Shown here in pieces: positions 1 to 8,949 of a DNA stretch of 64,000 nt. Below the pieces are notes generated by a model. The model had not been told where the DNA came from. It ran no database searches and worked only from the letters and a program-made list of their open reading frames with translations. Source of the DNA: Desulfocapsa sp. (lineage in GTDB: Bacteria; Desulfobacterota; Desulfobulbia; Desulfobulbales; Desulfocapsaceae). Position 1 is the stretch's first letter. Every line of letters starts with the position of its first letter. A program made the translations under genes and the position numbers. Location of the stretch: the NCBI GenBank assembly GCA_013792135.1, contig VMSP01000023.1, positions 22,422-86,421 on the forward strand, in the 5' to 3' direction.

Positions 1-245
1 TTTGGCTCTTGAGCGGAATTCTGGTTGCCGGAAAAAAACTGGTTCAAAAAAGCCGTATTATTCACGAAGAGTGCAGGGTATCGATGCTTGTGGGGAGTGC
101 TGCATTCTGCTCGCTGATAGGTTTTTTGATCCATGGTCTGGTAGATTTCGGCTGGCGGCTCCCGGCCAATGCCTTGTATGCAGTAACCTTGGTGGCGTTG
201 ATTTCTTATGCGCTAAAAGATTCTCCTCTACCAGCAAAAGACTGA
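1..245 (+). CDS. O-antigen ligase-like membrane protein, C-terminal part only
   Basis: This is the tail of an open frame that enters from the left edge (frame starting at base 3) and stops at 243-245. The visible 80 or so residues hold a basic loop and two hydrophobic helices separated by the motif IHGLVDFGWRLPANAL. An HSxVDF/IPAN-type segment of this kind is common near the end of O-antigen ligase/polymerase (Wzy/WaaL, PF04932) proteins of exopolysaccharide clusters. The gene lies upstream of a CpsB phosphatase and a Wzc kinase, which fits a role in polymerising or ligating the polysaccharide at the inner membrane. The TTG at 9 is internal, not a start. Family assignment from so short a tail is moderate. 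Confidence 0.6.
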   Translation, partial: WLLSGILVAGKKLVQKSRIIHEECRVSMLVGSAAFCSLIGFLIHGLVDFGWRLPANALYAVTLVALISYALKDSPLPAKD

Positions 246-373
246 ACTCGTGCAGAGCCGCAGAGCCGCAGAGAAGGTCGCTTTTACGCCGTCCATGGCG
301 TCCGCGACACTGGACCATCCATGGCCTGCGGACAAAAAATCTTTTCTCAGCGTCTCAGCGCGAGAAAAAAATC
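246..373. repeat. degenerate CGCAGAG/CTCTGCG dispersed repeat
   Basis: This spacer holds a degenerate copy of a dispersed repeat built on CGCAGAG and its complement, ending in CTCAGCGCGAGAAAAA. It also carries the words CCATGGCCTGCGGAC and TTTTCTCAGC, which recur at about 7010-7070. Related copies are at 1166, 7774, 54734 and 57961. It codes for nothing recognisable. Confidence 0.6.
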
Positions 374-404
374 TTTATCGTTAATAATTACTAAAATAGG
401 TTCA

Positions 405-1142
405 ATGTCTCTGAAACTCTCAAATTTTATAGATATCCATACCCATATTCTTCCAGGTATTGATGATGGTCCAAAAAACCTGGAAGAAAGTGCTGCTTTG
501 GCACGATGTTATACCGATCTGGGTATTACGCAGATCATTGCTACCCCCCATTATATTCCTGGTACAGCCTGGTCTACTTCCAGCCAGCGTATTGTGGAGA
601 AAATTACCGAGTTACAGGGCTATCTGCAGAGCAAGGATATTCCTCTAACAATATTTCCAGGGATGGAAATTGCATTTCATAAAAAGTTTCAGGAACACCT
701 GAAGAGTGACACCTTTTTGCAGCTGGGAGCAAGTTCCTATTATTTACTTGAGCCATCCTTTACTGATTCTGCTGAGGCTCTTCTGCATTGTCTTGACCAA
801 CTGCTGGAGCAAGGTCGAAAAATCATTCTGGCCCATCCGGAAAGAATTCCCGAATTACGGGAAACGGCAAACGTCTTTGAGGAATATGTCCGAAATGGCT
901 TGAAGATTCAGCTCAATATTGGCAGTTTGCTTGGCAAATTCGGTTCTGAAAGTAAAAACATTGGCTTCAATCTCATTGAGAGAAATTGTGCCCATTATCT
1001 TGCTTCTGATGCTCATGGTATCAACTCACGTAAACCACCTACAGAAAAAGAATGGTTGGAGTTAGAAACAAATCTTGGTCCCGATGTACTTGAACAACTG
1101 TGCTGTATTAACCCCGCACAACTCCTTGTAGATAAGAATTGA
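405..1142 (+). CDS. PHP-family protein-tyrosine phosphatase (CpsB/CapC/YwqE type)
   Basis: This 245-residue protein is a metal-dependent phosphatase of the PHP superfamily that dephosphorylates the tyrosine kinase of the polysaccharide export system. Metal-ligand motifs are visible in order: DIHTHILPGIDDGP (H12, H14, D20), ATPH (H49), PGMEI (about E87), LAHPER (H144) and SDAHG (D202, H204). The length is usual for CpsB/YwqE. The frame is open further upstream to 321, but the extension is repeat-derived, and the ATG at 405 places the DIHTHILP motif near the N-terminus as in the family. The next gene, a Wzc-type autokinase, is its expected substrate. The two are separated by 363 bases of repeats, so they may not be strictly co-transcribed. 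Confidence 0.9.
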   Translation: MSLKLSNFIDIHTHILPGIDDGPKNLEESAALARCYTDLGITQIIATPHYIPGTAWSTSSQRIVEKITELQGYLQSKDIPLTIFPGMEIAFHKKFQEHLKSDTFLQLGASSYYLLEPSFTDSAEALLHCLDQLLEQGRKIILAHPERIPELRETANVFEEYVRNGLKIQLNIGSLLGKFGSESKNIGFNLIERNCAHYLASDAHGINSRKPPTEKEWLELETNLGPDVLEQLCCINPAQLLVDKN

Positions 1143-1165
1143 GAAATCTGCAGCATAAAAACTGA

Positions 1166-1231
1166 TCTCGCGCAGAGACGCAGAGAAAGACAACAAAATA
1201 AAAAGGTTGTTCTCATCGTCTCTGCGCGAGA
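1166..1231. repeat. CTCGCGCAGAGACG inverted repeat
   Basis: Arms CTCGCGCAGAGACG and CGTCTCTGCGCGAG flank an A-rich loop of about 35 bases. The transcript could form a long hairpin. This is the cleanest copy of the dispersed family seen at 246, 7012, 7774, 54734 and 57961. Confidence 0.8.
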
Positions 1232-1262
1232 AAATAATGTCAGTAGTTATAAAATTAGATAG

Positions 1263-1469
1263 CAGTGTCCGGTTGGGTATTTGCATGATTAAAAAAAGTG
1301 ATGAATTCAGTCCCCCCTCCTTGTGTTTAAGGAGGGGCCGGGGGTGGTTTTTCAGTTTTCAGCGCTGATTATGGATATTGCTTTTGACGAAAATCAAAGA
1401 CAACCACCCCTAACCCCTCCTTAAAAGTAAGGAGGGGAACTTTTGTAAAAACTAAACCGGACAATACTG
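1263..1469. mobile_element. small non-coding element with CAGTxTTGTCCGG termini
   Basis: The stretch 1143-1505 has no gene, and most of it is this roughly 207-base element. Its right end, read on the minus strand, is CAGTATTGTCCGGTTTAG; its left end is a shorter variant, CAGTGTCCGGTT. Inside lies an imperfect inverted repeat of CCCCTCCTT and AAGGAGGGG blocks with GGGGGTGGTT / AACCACCCC. A second member with the same terminus and inner blocks is at 36629-36823. It has no coding capacity, so it would have to be moved by an enzyme encoded elsewhere. No clear target duplication was seen. Confidence 0.55.
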
Positions 1470-1505
1470 AAACTTAGAAGCATAAATATAAAAATCAAAA
1501 ACAAA

Positions 1506-3800
1506 ATGATTGAGAATAAAGACGAAAAATTTTCTGAAGCGGATAACAGTCTGGTGATTAGAGAAGATGCCCAAAAACATCTTCCCAGTGCTGAGGTTCG
1601 AGAGCTGGTTCCTGAACTCCAAGATGAAATTGATCTGCGGGATTATCTGGATACATTGATTCGCAGGAAAACAGCAATTCTGTCAGTAGCACTGATAGTT
1701 TTTATCTTGTCTGCTTTTTATACCTTTCTGGCAACACCGCAGTTTAAAGCGAAGGGAACAATCCGAGCTTCGGCTCAGAACTCATCGGTAACCAAATTCG
1801 ACAATCTTGAATCAAATGTTTTGCAGACGAGAGAATTTCAACAAACTCAGGTGAATCTTCTGCAAAGTAATCAATTGGCAAACAGGGTTATTGACAAGCT
1901 TGACCTGACCAATAACCCGGTATTTAATCCTCAAGCCGGTGGTTCAGAAAAAGGCAATCAATCCATGTCCTTTCTTGATCCTATTAAAAATTTTATTCGA
2001 TCGGATCAGGCACAAGATCAAATCAGCGTCTTGCAGGAAGATGCCCAGAGTCAGCTCTTGGCCTATAGTATCCTGGGATCTTTTCACAAAAGACTTAATG
2101 TCGCACCGGTCAAAAATAGCGAGTTGGTTGAGATTACATTTTCGTCTCCTGACCCGGCCTTGGCGTCCAGTGTCACGAATGCCGCTATGGATGAGTTTAT
2201 TCAGATGCATATGGATAGTAATCTGGATGCATCCAAGACTGCCAGTAAGTTTCTTGAGAAACAGATTCGGGGAGCGCAGATCAAACTTGAGGAATCAGAG
2301 CTGCAACTCAACGAATTCGCCAGGAAAATAGGTATCGTCTCCTTAAACCCGGAACATAATCTGGTGATGAAACAGTTGGAGGAAGTGAACAACGCATTGG
2401 CCAAGGCGTCTTCCGATAGAATCAGCAAAGAGGCGATGTATAAACAAAACATGGCGCTTGACGAAAAGTCCTTGGATCAGGTGGTGAATAATGTGCTCAT
2501 ACAGAGTTTAAAGACTCAATATTCAACACTTGAAGCAGAATACAGGGATTTGAGTGTTACCTTCAAGGCGGGCTACCCTAAGCTGCAGCAGTTGCAGGCG
2601 AAAATGGATGAGATCTCGGCACGGATCACCAAGGAAAAACAACAGATCATCAACTCCATCAAAAACACCTATGAAACAGCCCTGAAAACCGAACAATATT
2701 TAATCGTAAACGCTGAACTGCAAAAGGGAAAAGCGCTGGAATTAGGAGAAAAATCTACACAATATAAAATTCTGGAGCGGGAGGTAGATACCAACAAGTC
2801 TATTTATCAGAGCCTCCTTCAGCGCTCCAAGGAAATTGAGGCAACGGTCGGCGCTGCGGTTACCAATATCCAGATCATTGATCGAGCGACGACTCCTCTT
2901 TTTCCCTTTAAGCCGCAAGTGGCCAAGAATCTGCTACTGGCTCTTGTTCTTGGTTTGATGCTGGGAGTCGGCACTGCCTTTACTCTCGAGGCCTTTGACA
3001 ACACCATAAAAAATCCGGACGAGTTGGCTGATCGTTTCCATATCCCTGTCCTTGGTCTTATTCCCTACGATAAGGAAAGTATTGATAATCGAATGAAAAT
3101 GGCCATGAAATCCTTTGATGAACCACGATCACCGGTTGCTGAGGCCTTTCGGACAACTATGACTTCCGTGCGGCTCTCTGTTGCTGATAATCCCCCTAAA
3201 ACAATCCTGCTTACCAGTATCTTGCCGGGAGCCGGCAAGAGCTCATTGGCTACGAATACAGCTTTTTCCTACCTGGCAGAAGAGGAAAGGTGTCTGATTA
3301 TTGATGTAGACCTGAGAAAGCCAAGTCTGCATAAAATATTTCAGACATCAAAGAAAAAAATGGGCCTGAGCAGTGTGTTGAGTGGTATGGCTAAACTTGA
3401 TGATGTGATCACAAAAACCGAATATGCGGGCCTGGATTATATCTGCAGCGGTCCATTGCCACCTAATCCGGCAGAACTGTTGAGCTCTAAACGTATGCGG
3501 CAGCTCTTGGCAATCGTCTCACAACACTATGATCGTGTCATTCTTGATGGTCCTCCGTACCAGGGCTTTGCTGAGATCCTGGTGCTGTCGCATATGGTTG
3601 ATGGTGTTATTCTTGTTGCTGTAGAAGGAGAAACGCCACGTGAAGGTGTCAAGCATTTCAGAAAAGCCATAGTCAATGTTGGTGGTCGGATCCTTGGCGC
3701 CATCATTAATAAGTCGGGACGTAAGAAGGGCTTCACCACATACGGCAGTTATAAATATTACGCCTATAATTATAAGTACGGCGAAGAGAATGCAGAATAA
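1506..3800 (+). CDS. Wzc/GumC-type chain-length determinant and tyrosine autokinase
   Basis: This 764-residue inner-membrane protein combines a Wzz domain with a BY-kinase and controls polysaccharide chain length and export. The first membrane helix is at about residues 57-76 and the second at about 472-492. The periplasmic part between them has long coiled-coil segments, and a PFKP motif precedes the second helix. The cytosolic kinase has Walker A LPGAGKSS (about 573-580), Walker A' IIDVDLRKPS (about 598-607) and Walker B VILDGPP (about 678-684). The C-terminus ends in a tyrosine cluster (GSYKYYAYNYKYG), the usual autophosphorylation tail. The phosphatase gene upstream would reverse this phosphorylation. 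The TPR gene follows two bases after the stop. Confidence 0.93.
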   Translation: MIENKDEKFSEADNSLVIREDAQKHLPSAEVRELVPELQDEIDLRDYLDTLIRRKTAILSVALIVFILSAFYTFLATPQFKAKGTIRASAQNSSVTKFDNLESNVLQTREFQQTQVNLLQSNQLANRVIDKLDLTNNPVFNPQAGGSEKGNQSMSFLDPIKNFIRSDQAQDQISVLQEDAQSQLLAYSILGSFHKRLNVAPVKNSELVEITFSSPDPALASSVTNAAMDEFIQMHMDSNLDASKTASKFLEKQIRGAQIKLEESELQLNEFARKIGIVSLNPEHNLVMKQLEEVNNALAKASSDRISKEAMYKQNMALDEKSLDQVVNNVLIQSLKTQYSTLEAEYRDLSVTFKAGYPKLQQLQAKMDEISARITKEKQQIINSIKNTYETALKTEQYLIVNAELQKGKALELGEKSTQYKILEREVDTNKSIYQSLLQRSKEIEATVGAAVTNIQIIDRATTPLFPFKPQVAKNLLLALVLGLMLGVGTAFTLEAFDNTIKNPDELADRFHIPVLGLIPYDKESIDNRMKMAMKSFDEPRSPVAEAFRTTMTSVRLSVADNPPKTILLTSILPGAGKSSLATNTAFSYLAEEERCLIIDVDLRKPSLHKIFQTSKKKMGLSSVLSGMAKLDDVITKTEYAGLDYICSGPLPPNPAELLSSKRMRQLLAIVSQHYDRVILDGPPYQGFAEILVLSHMVDGVILVAVEGETPREGVKHFRKAIVNVGGRILGAIINKSGRKKGFTTYGSYKYYAYNYKYGEENAE

Positions 3801-3802
3801 GC

Positions 3803-5113
3803 GTGTCTGAATATTCTTCATATAAAAGTCACTGGATTTTTCGTGCCGTCTGTTTTCTCATGCTCGTGGGTTTGGCAGTATTACAGCTTTTTATTGCCCG
3901 ACAGGAACAAACGGAATACACCAGCACGAGCGGTTCTACGGCACTTATTGAGTCTCTGCGCAGTCCTTATCTGCTCACCTGGCATGCCAAACGTTTTCAT
4001 CTGATCGAAGGTGATATGGTACAGGCAGAAGGGCTGTTCCAGCGAGCGTTGATCTATAATCCTTTATTTATTCCTGCCTGGCTGGGGCTGGCAGAGTTGT
4101 ATAATGATCAGGGACAAAAACCTGAGAGTCAGGCTGTCATGGAATATGTGGATCAACTCAGCACTGATATCAGTCGCTGGCGTTGGGATAAGGCCTTGCT
4201 TGCCTATCAGTTGGGCAGGCTTGACATCCTGTCTCGTGATCTTGCTTATGTCATAGAAAAAATGCCTGATAAGAGACAGAATGCCTTGAAAATGGCATTT
4301 TCCCTTTGGGAAGATCCGCAGGAACTTCTTACCAGGATGGGTACACAGAACGTCCTCCATTTGTTTAATTATGCGTCACAGACAAAACAGACTGATACAG
4401 CCCTGCTGTTTTGGCCATATATTGAAAATATGGGGGTGGGTAGCCATAAAAATGACATTTTGGCATTTTTAAATACCCTGATTGTCAACGGAGAGATAGA
4501 TCAAGCGACACCAATCTGGAAAAAATATTTTAATGACGACACATTGCTCTACGATGGCAGTTTTCAGGAAGAGCCGATGAATACAGCCTTTGGTTGGCGA
4601 GTGGACAAGCCTAAAGGGAGTATCTGGCGGATCGAAAGTGGTCATGAAAAAGAGACGTTTCAGGCCATGCGGCTCCATTTTTCAGGAACCGAGAATATTG
4701 CCTTCAATCATTTATCGCAGATAGTCCCTCTCAAGCCAGCCAAAAAATATAGCCTTACTGGACTTTTGAAAACAAAGAATTTGACAACAGATAAACGTCC
4801 TTATCTGGAAGTCGTGGGCTACAAATGCAAGATCCCGCCGGCCAAAACTGAGATTATGGCCGAGAACCAACCTTGGACTCCGTTTACTCTATTTTTCAAT
4901 GTTACTGAAGATTGTGAAGCCGTTCAGGTACAAGTGCGTCGAGATCCCAGTAACCATCTTGACAACCTCCTGGCTGGAGATCTCTGGCTTCGTGATCTCA
5001 ATATAGAGGATACAGGAGAGAGCTTCTCAATTTTAGATACGAATCTCAAGCTTCACGATTTGCAGATACGTGAATCAGCGGCGACACATTCTTCTTCAGG
5101 TACGAAACCATGA
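3803..5113 (+). CDS. membrane-anchored TPR protein of the polysaccharide operon
   Basis: This 436-residue protein starts at a GTG two bases after the kinase stop. An N-terminal membrane helix (about residues 9-29) is followed by a periplasmic domain with at least one clear tetratricopeptide unit (about 70-105, AEGLFQRALIYNP...AWLGLAELY) and further helical repeats. The C-terminal 180 residues are beta-rich and resemble a jelly-roll carbohydrate-binding fold, but I cannot name a family. Its place between the autokinase and the DnaJ protein, with tight spacing, suggests an envelope scaffold for polysaccharide assembly. No strong ribosome-binding site is visible, so translation may be coupled to the kinase gene. 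Confidence 0.7.
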   Translation: MSEYSSYKSHWIFRAVCFLMLVGLAVLQLFIARQEQTEYTSTSGSTALIESLRSPYLLTWHAKRFHLIEGDMVQAEGLFQRALIYNPLFIPAWLGLAELYNDQGQKPESQAVMEYVDQLSTDISRWRWDKALLAYQLGRLDILSRDLAYVIEKMPDKRQNALKMAFSLWEDPQELLTRMGTQNVLHLFNYASQTKQTDTALLFWPYIENMGVGSHKNDILAFLNTLIVNGEIDQATPIWKKYFNDDTLLYDGSFQEEPMNTAFGWRVDKPKGSIWRIESGHEKETFQAMRLHFSGTENIAFNHLSQIVPLKPAKKYSLTGLLKTKNLTTDKRPYLEVVGYKCKIPPAKTEIMAENQPWTPFTLFFNVTEDCEAVQVQVRRDPSNHLDNLLAGDLWLRDLNIEDTGESFSILDTNLKLHDLQIRESAATHSSSGTKP

Positions 5114-6966
5114 TTGCCGTAAAAGACAAGACCAATATCTCACGATTGCTGAAGCAGCTTTCACGGAATTCTTCTACAGAGAATACCATTGCCTTTGTTG
5201 CCGATAATGGCGGTATGCTCCAATCCTGCAAAAGAATTCTGGCTCTGTGTCGGGAAGGAAAGGAAGAGCCTCTGGAGTGGTTGCAAAAAGAATGTGTCGA
5301 GTATGGCGTACCATACCCATATTTCCTGCAGGAAGTAGGGCAAATTGTCGAGCTTTTCCAGTCTGACGATGAAAAGGACGATAGCTATGAGATACTTGGT
5401 CTTTCTCCCTCTGCCAGTTTAGCCGAAGTCAAGCGCGCGTACCGTAAAATGACAGTCCAGTATCATCCGGATACTGCCGGAAATGCAGACAAAAATACCA
5501 CAGAAAAATTTATTGAGATTAACAAGGCCTACCATACCATCAGTAATACCAAAAATCAGGAACCAGATGATGCAGTTCCGATCAATACAGATCATTCCTG
5601 GCACTATGGAAAGACAGAACGTATTGCCGGCCGCATAAACAAAAAAGTCATACTCTGGATGTTGGCCCTGATCCTGGGGGCAGTTTTAATCTGCGCCCTG
5701 GTCGCTCAGATATATTCTCAAAAAGTGATGATTGCAACGCTGCAGAGAAGTGGCTCTGCATTTGTTCCTCCTGCTAAAAAGTCTTTAGCTGGTGCTCCGA
5801 CAGTGGCAATGACCTTTGCCGAAAAGATGAAAATTGCCGATACCAAAGAAAAGGATCAGCAGGCCACCAGACAAAAAGAATCTGCACCTGCGCTTGTTCC
5901 GGCAGAAATCAGTAGTAATCAGCCTGAGCAGAAACTTGTCAAGGCTGTTATTCCTGAAGAACAAGAGAAGAATGTTGCACTTCCTCCACAGGAACCGGTA
6001 CAGGCTCCTGCGGAGGAAACTGAGGTTAAGTCCCCGGTCTCTCAACTTGCTGAGGCAGTCCAAAAGACGCCAGCCCCTCAACCTCCGGAAACTAAGAAAG
6101 AAATATCCACAACGAAAACCACAAAATCTCCAGTGCTGAAGAGAGATGATCCTGCTGCACAACATGAGCCGGCGTCGCTTGAAAGCAAACACATAGCCAA
6201 GAATGATGAACCAGTCACTGTAGCAACATACGACACAGTGAAACAAGAAATTGAGGCCCAAATTGGTGTAGAAACACTACCGGTGCTGGTGCCTGCGGAG
6301 GGAGCTGAGGTTACATCTTCAATCACTCAACTTGCTGAGGATGAAAAAAAGACGCCAATTTCTCAACCTCCTGAAACGAAGGTAGAGAGCTCCACAACGA
6401 AAACCACAAAATCTCCAGTGCTGAAGAAAGATGATTCTTCTGCACAACATGTGGCGGTGGCGATTGAAAGTAAACACATAGCCAAGCATAAAGAAAAAGT
6501 TGAGCCAACATACGACACAGTGAAACAAGAAATTAAGGCCCAAATTGTTATAGAGCAACTGCCGGAGCAAGAACCACCTCAGGTTGATCTATCTATTGCA
6601 GATGACATGCAACAGCGTATTAATACATTCTTGGCGGGATATTGTCGTACCTATGGAGAAAAAAACTTTGTGGCGTTTAGTCGTTTTTTTGAACCGAATG
6701 CCACAGAAAATGGTGAAGCATTTACTGGGGTCATCGACACCTATACTGATCTGTTCAAAGCCACTCAAAATATCGGACTGCAGATCTCTTTACTGAAATG
6801 GGAGGAGTCCCCAAAAGGTCAGATTGTGCTGAATGGCAGATTCAAAATCGATCTGGTATATCAGAATAAAGAATCTGTTCATGGCCAAGGTAAAATTGAT
6901 TTCCTGCTCACCGATGACCATGGACAATTGCTTGTGCAGAAAATGGATTATACTTTTGATCAGTAA
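5110..6966 (+). CDS. membrane protein with J-domain, tandem-duplicated linker and C-terminal NTF2-like region
   Basis: The ATG overlaps the previous stop (ATGA), so the gene is translationally coupled to the TPR gene. Of 618 residues, the first 90 are helical. A DnaJ domain follows (about 94-150; YEILGLSPSASLAEVKRAYR and the HPD triad near 120). A single membrane helix lies at about 181-202. A long Pro/Lys/Glu/Thr-rich linker (about 210-490) contains a tandem duplication of 95 residues. The last 120 residues (from about TFLAGYCRTYGEKNF) resemble an NTF2/SnoaL-type domain. The J-domain is predicted to be cytoplasmic and the rest periplasmic. It could recruit DnaK to the Wzc machinery, but no function is established from the sequence. 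Confidence 0.75.
   Translation: MIAVKDKTNISRLLKQLSRNSSTENTIAFVADNGGMLQSCKRILALCREGKEEPLEWLQKECVEYGVPYPYFLQEVGQIVELFQSDDEKDDSYEILGLSPSASLAEVKRAYRKMTVQYHPDTAGNADKNTTEKFIEINKAYHTISNTKNQEPDDAVPINTDHSWHYGKTERIAGRINKKVILWMLALILGAVLICALVAQIYSQKVMIATLQRSGSAFVPPAKKSLAGAPTVAMTFAEKMKIADTKEKDQQATRQKESAPALVPAEISSNQPEQKLVKAVIPEEQEKNVALPPQEPVQAPAEETEVKSPVSQLAEAVQKTPAPQPPETKKEISTTKTTKSPVLKRDDPAAQHEPASLESKHIAKNDEPVTVATYDTVKQEIEAQIGVETLPVLVPAEGAEVTSSITQLAEDEKKTPISQPPETKVESSTTKTTKSPVLKKDDSSAQHVAVAIESKHIAKHKEKVEPTYDTVKQEIKAQIVIEQLPEQEPPQVDLSIADDMQQRINTFLAGYCRTYGEKNFVAFSRFFEPNATENGEAFTGVIDTYTDLFKATQNIGLQISLLKWEESPKGQIVLNGRFKIDLVYQNKESVHGQGKIDFLLTDDHGQLLVQKMDYTFDQ
6007..6576 (+). repeat. 285-bp in-frame tandem duplication inside the J-domain gene
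   Basis: Bases 6007-6291 and 6292-6576 are two adjacent copies of one 285-base unit (95 codons). Landmarks recur at exactly this spacing: CAACTTGCTGAGG at 6043 and 6328, TCCACAACGAAAACCACAAA at 6106 and 6391, and the codons for YDTVKQEI near each end. The copies have diverged by scattered substitutions, mostly conservative. Confidence 0.9.
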
Positions 6967-7011
6967 TGTAATGTGGCTGTCGGTATCCTCCGTTTAAGGC
7001 AAATTAGGCCA

Positions 7012-7070
7012 TCCATGGCCTGCGGACCAAAAAAGTTTTTCTCAGCTCCTCTGCGTCTCTACGTGAGACC
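7012..7070. repeat. partial CTCTGCG dispersed repeat
   Basis: The spacer between 6967 and 7133 carries CCATGGCCTGCGGAC followed by TTTTTCTCAGCTCCTCTGCG and TCTCTACGTGAGA. This is half of the family seen at 246-373. It also marks the boundary between the polysaccharide operon and the chimeric gene that follows. Confidence 0.6.
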
Positions 7071-7133
7071 TAATACGGCCAAAAGAATGAGTGAAATCTC
7101 AGGTGAATAGTTGCGAAGGATGAAGGTAAAAGG

Positions 7134-7727
7134 ATGAAGGATGAAAAGAAGCTGATCCGCAACAGTACGGCAGAATTTCTGATATTTACCGGGCAAAGCG
7201 GTGGGCAGAGCATTGAAGCCCGTTATGAGGACGAAACCATCTGGTTGACACAAAAGTTGATGGCCACCTTGTTTGATGTTAGCGTTCCCACCATCAATGA
7301 ACACTTGAAAAATATCTTATCCAGCGGTGAATTGGTACAGGATTCAGTTATTCGGAAATTCCGAATAACTGCTGCGGATGGTAAGCAATACAACACAAAC
7401 TTCTACAATCTAGATGTCATTATCTCTGTAGGTTACCGGGTCAACTCGGTGCGGGCAACCCAATTTCGCCAATGGGCCACTCAGGTATTGCGGGAGTTCG
7501 CCATCAAAGGTTACGTGCTGGACAAGAAACGCATGGAGAATGGATCCTTTCTTGGTGAGGACTATTTTGAGCGTTTGAAGGGACTAACAGGCTCCGTCTC
7601 CAATTTTTCGATGGATCTTGACGAACTGTCATTACCTTATAAATTTGATGTGAAATCTATTACTGGAATTCATAATCCCACTCTAGCCGATCATGTCGCC
7701 AGGGTTGGAGTGGATATTTATCCATAA
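7134..7727 (+). pseudogene. RhuM-family N-terminus fused to a nucleotidyltransferase C-terminal remnant
   Basis: Residues 1 to about 148 match the start of RhuM-family proteins (PF13310): IWLTQKLMATLFDVSVPTIN, the VIISVGYRVNSVRATQFRQW block and EDYFERL. RhuM proteins normally continue for about 180 more residues. Here the frame instead runs into about 48 residues (DLDELSLPYKFDVKS...NPTLADHVARVGVDIYP) that look like the end of a small MNT-type nucleotidyltransferase, as often found beside restriction or toxin-antitoxin genes. The simplest reading is a deletion that joined two neighbouring genes of a former defence locus in frame. The hybrid could still be translated, but neither half is complete. 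RhuM assignment is good; the MNT assignment is moderate. Confidence 0.7.
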
Positions 7728-7773
7728 TGCAATCCGGGTCGAGCGTGAGTCGCTCTGAGCAATTCTTTTTTGG

Positions 7774-7809
7774 TTTTTCTCAGCGCCTCTGCGTCTCTGC
7801 GCGAGATCA
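7774..7809. repeat. CTCTGCGTCTCTGCGCGAGA half-repeat
   Basis: This is the right half of the dispersed family (TTTTTCTCAGCGCC then CTCTGCGTCTCTGCGCGAGA). It sits 40 bases before cysC. Confidence 0.7.
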
Positions 7810-7849
7810 GTTTTTATTAGTAATGTTTCAGAATATATCAGGATAACAA

Positions 7850-8452
7850 ATGACAATCTCCCCTAATGTAATTCGACATAAGGCCGCAGTCACCCGGCCT
7901 CGGCGCGAGACCTTAAACGGCCATAAAAGCGTCAACCTTTGGTTTACCGGTCTTTCCGGTTCCGGCAAGTCAACTCTGGCCCATGCCGTTGAAGAACGGT
8001 TACACCTTCAGGGCAAAAGGACCTATGTCTTTGATGGTGATAACGTCCGACACGGGCTGTGCGGTGATCTGGGTTTCAGTATGGAAGATCGAAGGGAAAA
8101 CCTGCGGAGAATTGCGGAAATGACAAAACTGTTCCTCGATTCCGGGGTTATCTCACTTACCGCTTTCATCTCACCCCTGGCCGAAGACCGGGCTCGAATC
8201 AGAGATATTATCGGCCCCGATGATTTTATTGAAGTCTACTGCAACTGCCCTTTGGAAATCTGTGAACAACGCGATGTCAAAGGGCTCTACAAAATGGCAC
8301 GCGAAGGTAAGATTAAAAATTACACCGGGGTTTCCTCACCCTATGAACCACCGGCCGACCCGGACATTGAGCTGAATACAGGAACGCAACCCTTAATGGA
8401 ATGTGTGAATATGATTGTGGACGCTCTTCGTGCCAGGGGTATTATTTTTTAG
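7850..8452 (+). CDS. cysC: adenylylsulfate kinase
   Basis: This 200-residue enzyme phosphorylates adenosine 5'-phosphosulfate (APS) to PAPS. The P-loop GLSGSGKST is at residues 34-42, followed by FDGDNVRHGL, the RRENLRRIAE block, the ISPLAEDRARIR region and the KGLYKMAREGKIKNYTGV motif that closes over APS. Length is standard for a stand-alone CysC. The ATG follows AGGATAAC. It stands alone between repeats, with a broken gene on each side. In a polysaccharide cluster it may supply PAPS for sulfated sugars; no sulfotransferase is visible in the window, so this role is inference. Confidence 0.93.
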   Translation: MTISPNVIRHKAAVTRPRRETLNGHKSVNLWFTGLSGSGKSTLAHAVEERLHLQGKRTYVFDGDNVRHGLCGDLGFSMEDRRENLRRIAEMTKLFLDSGVISLTAFISPLAEDRARIRDIIGPDDFIEVYCNCPLEICEQRDVKGLYKMAREGKIKNYTGVSSPYEPPADPDIELNTGTQPLMECVNMIVDALRARGIIF

Positions 8453-8607
8453 GGGTTTAGAAAACTATCACTTTCTTAATTTTGCTTCCTACGTCCTTAA
8501 AGTAATTTGAAAATATTTTTCGTAACTTTATCGTATAGCTCCCGAGAGGGGTCTTTGCGAATTTCTGGTGGACTGTACGCTGCTGTTCAAAAACAAAGAG
8601 ACCAAAA

Positions 8608-8931
8608 ATGACCCGACCAAAATCTCAGACCTCAGCACTTACTCCTCAGCCCTCGTCGCAACCGAAGGTTGCGTTAATCACCGGTATTACCGGTCAGGAT
8701 GGCGCTTATCTCGCCGAGTTCCTTCTGAAAAAAGGCTATGAGGTCCACGGCCTCAAACGCCGTACCTCGCTTTTTAATACGTATCGTATCGACCACCTCT
8801 ACCAGTATCCTCACGAGAAAGATCGTCGTTTCGTCCTCCATCACGGCGACATGACTGACTCCAGCAGTCTGATCTGCATTGTTCAACAAGTACAGCCGGA
8901 TGAGATCTACAACATGGCTATTCGGTCCTGA
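8608..8931 (+). pseudogene. gmd: GDP-mannose 4,6-dehydratase, truncated to the N-terminal third
   Basis: The first 100 residues are a clear Gmd N-terminus: Rossmann motif [15 protein letters not shown], then [19 protein letters not shown] and DEIYN. Family members continue for about 250 more residues, including the Tyr-Lys catalytic pair. Here the frame ends eight codons after the conserved DEIYN (as MAIRS and stop), and the ribosome-binding region of fcl follows at once. A deletion therefore removed two thirds of gmd. The fragment lacks the active site. GDP-4-keto-6-deoxymannose for the next enzyme must come from another gmd copy, if the pathway still works. Confidence 0.85.
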
Positions 8932-8949
8932 ATTGATAGGGATTTGATT

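Noticed and set aside
5785..6570. Long open frames on the minus strand opposite the J-domain gene (158, 83 and 82 residues)
   Set aside because: They are shadows created by the Pro/Lys-rich tandem linker on the plus strand; composition is Leu/Arg/Phe-biased and no ribosome-binding site is present.
6007..6576. Possible CRISPR-like or other spaced repeat array
   Set aside because: Only two units of 285 bases in direct contact with a preserved reading frame; it is a protein-coding duplication.
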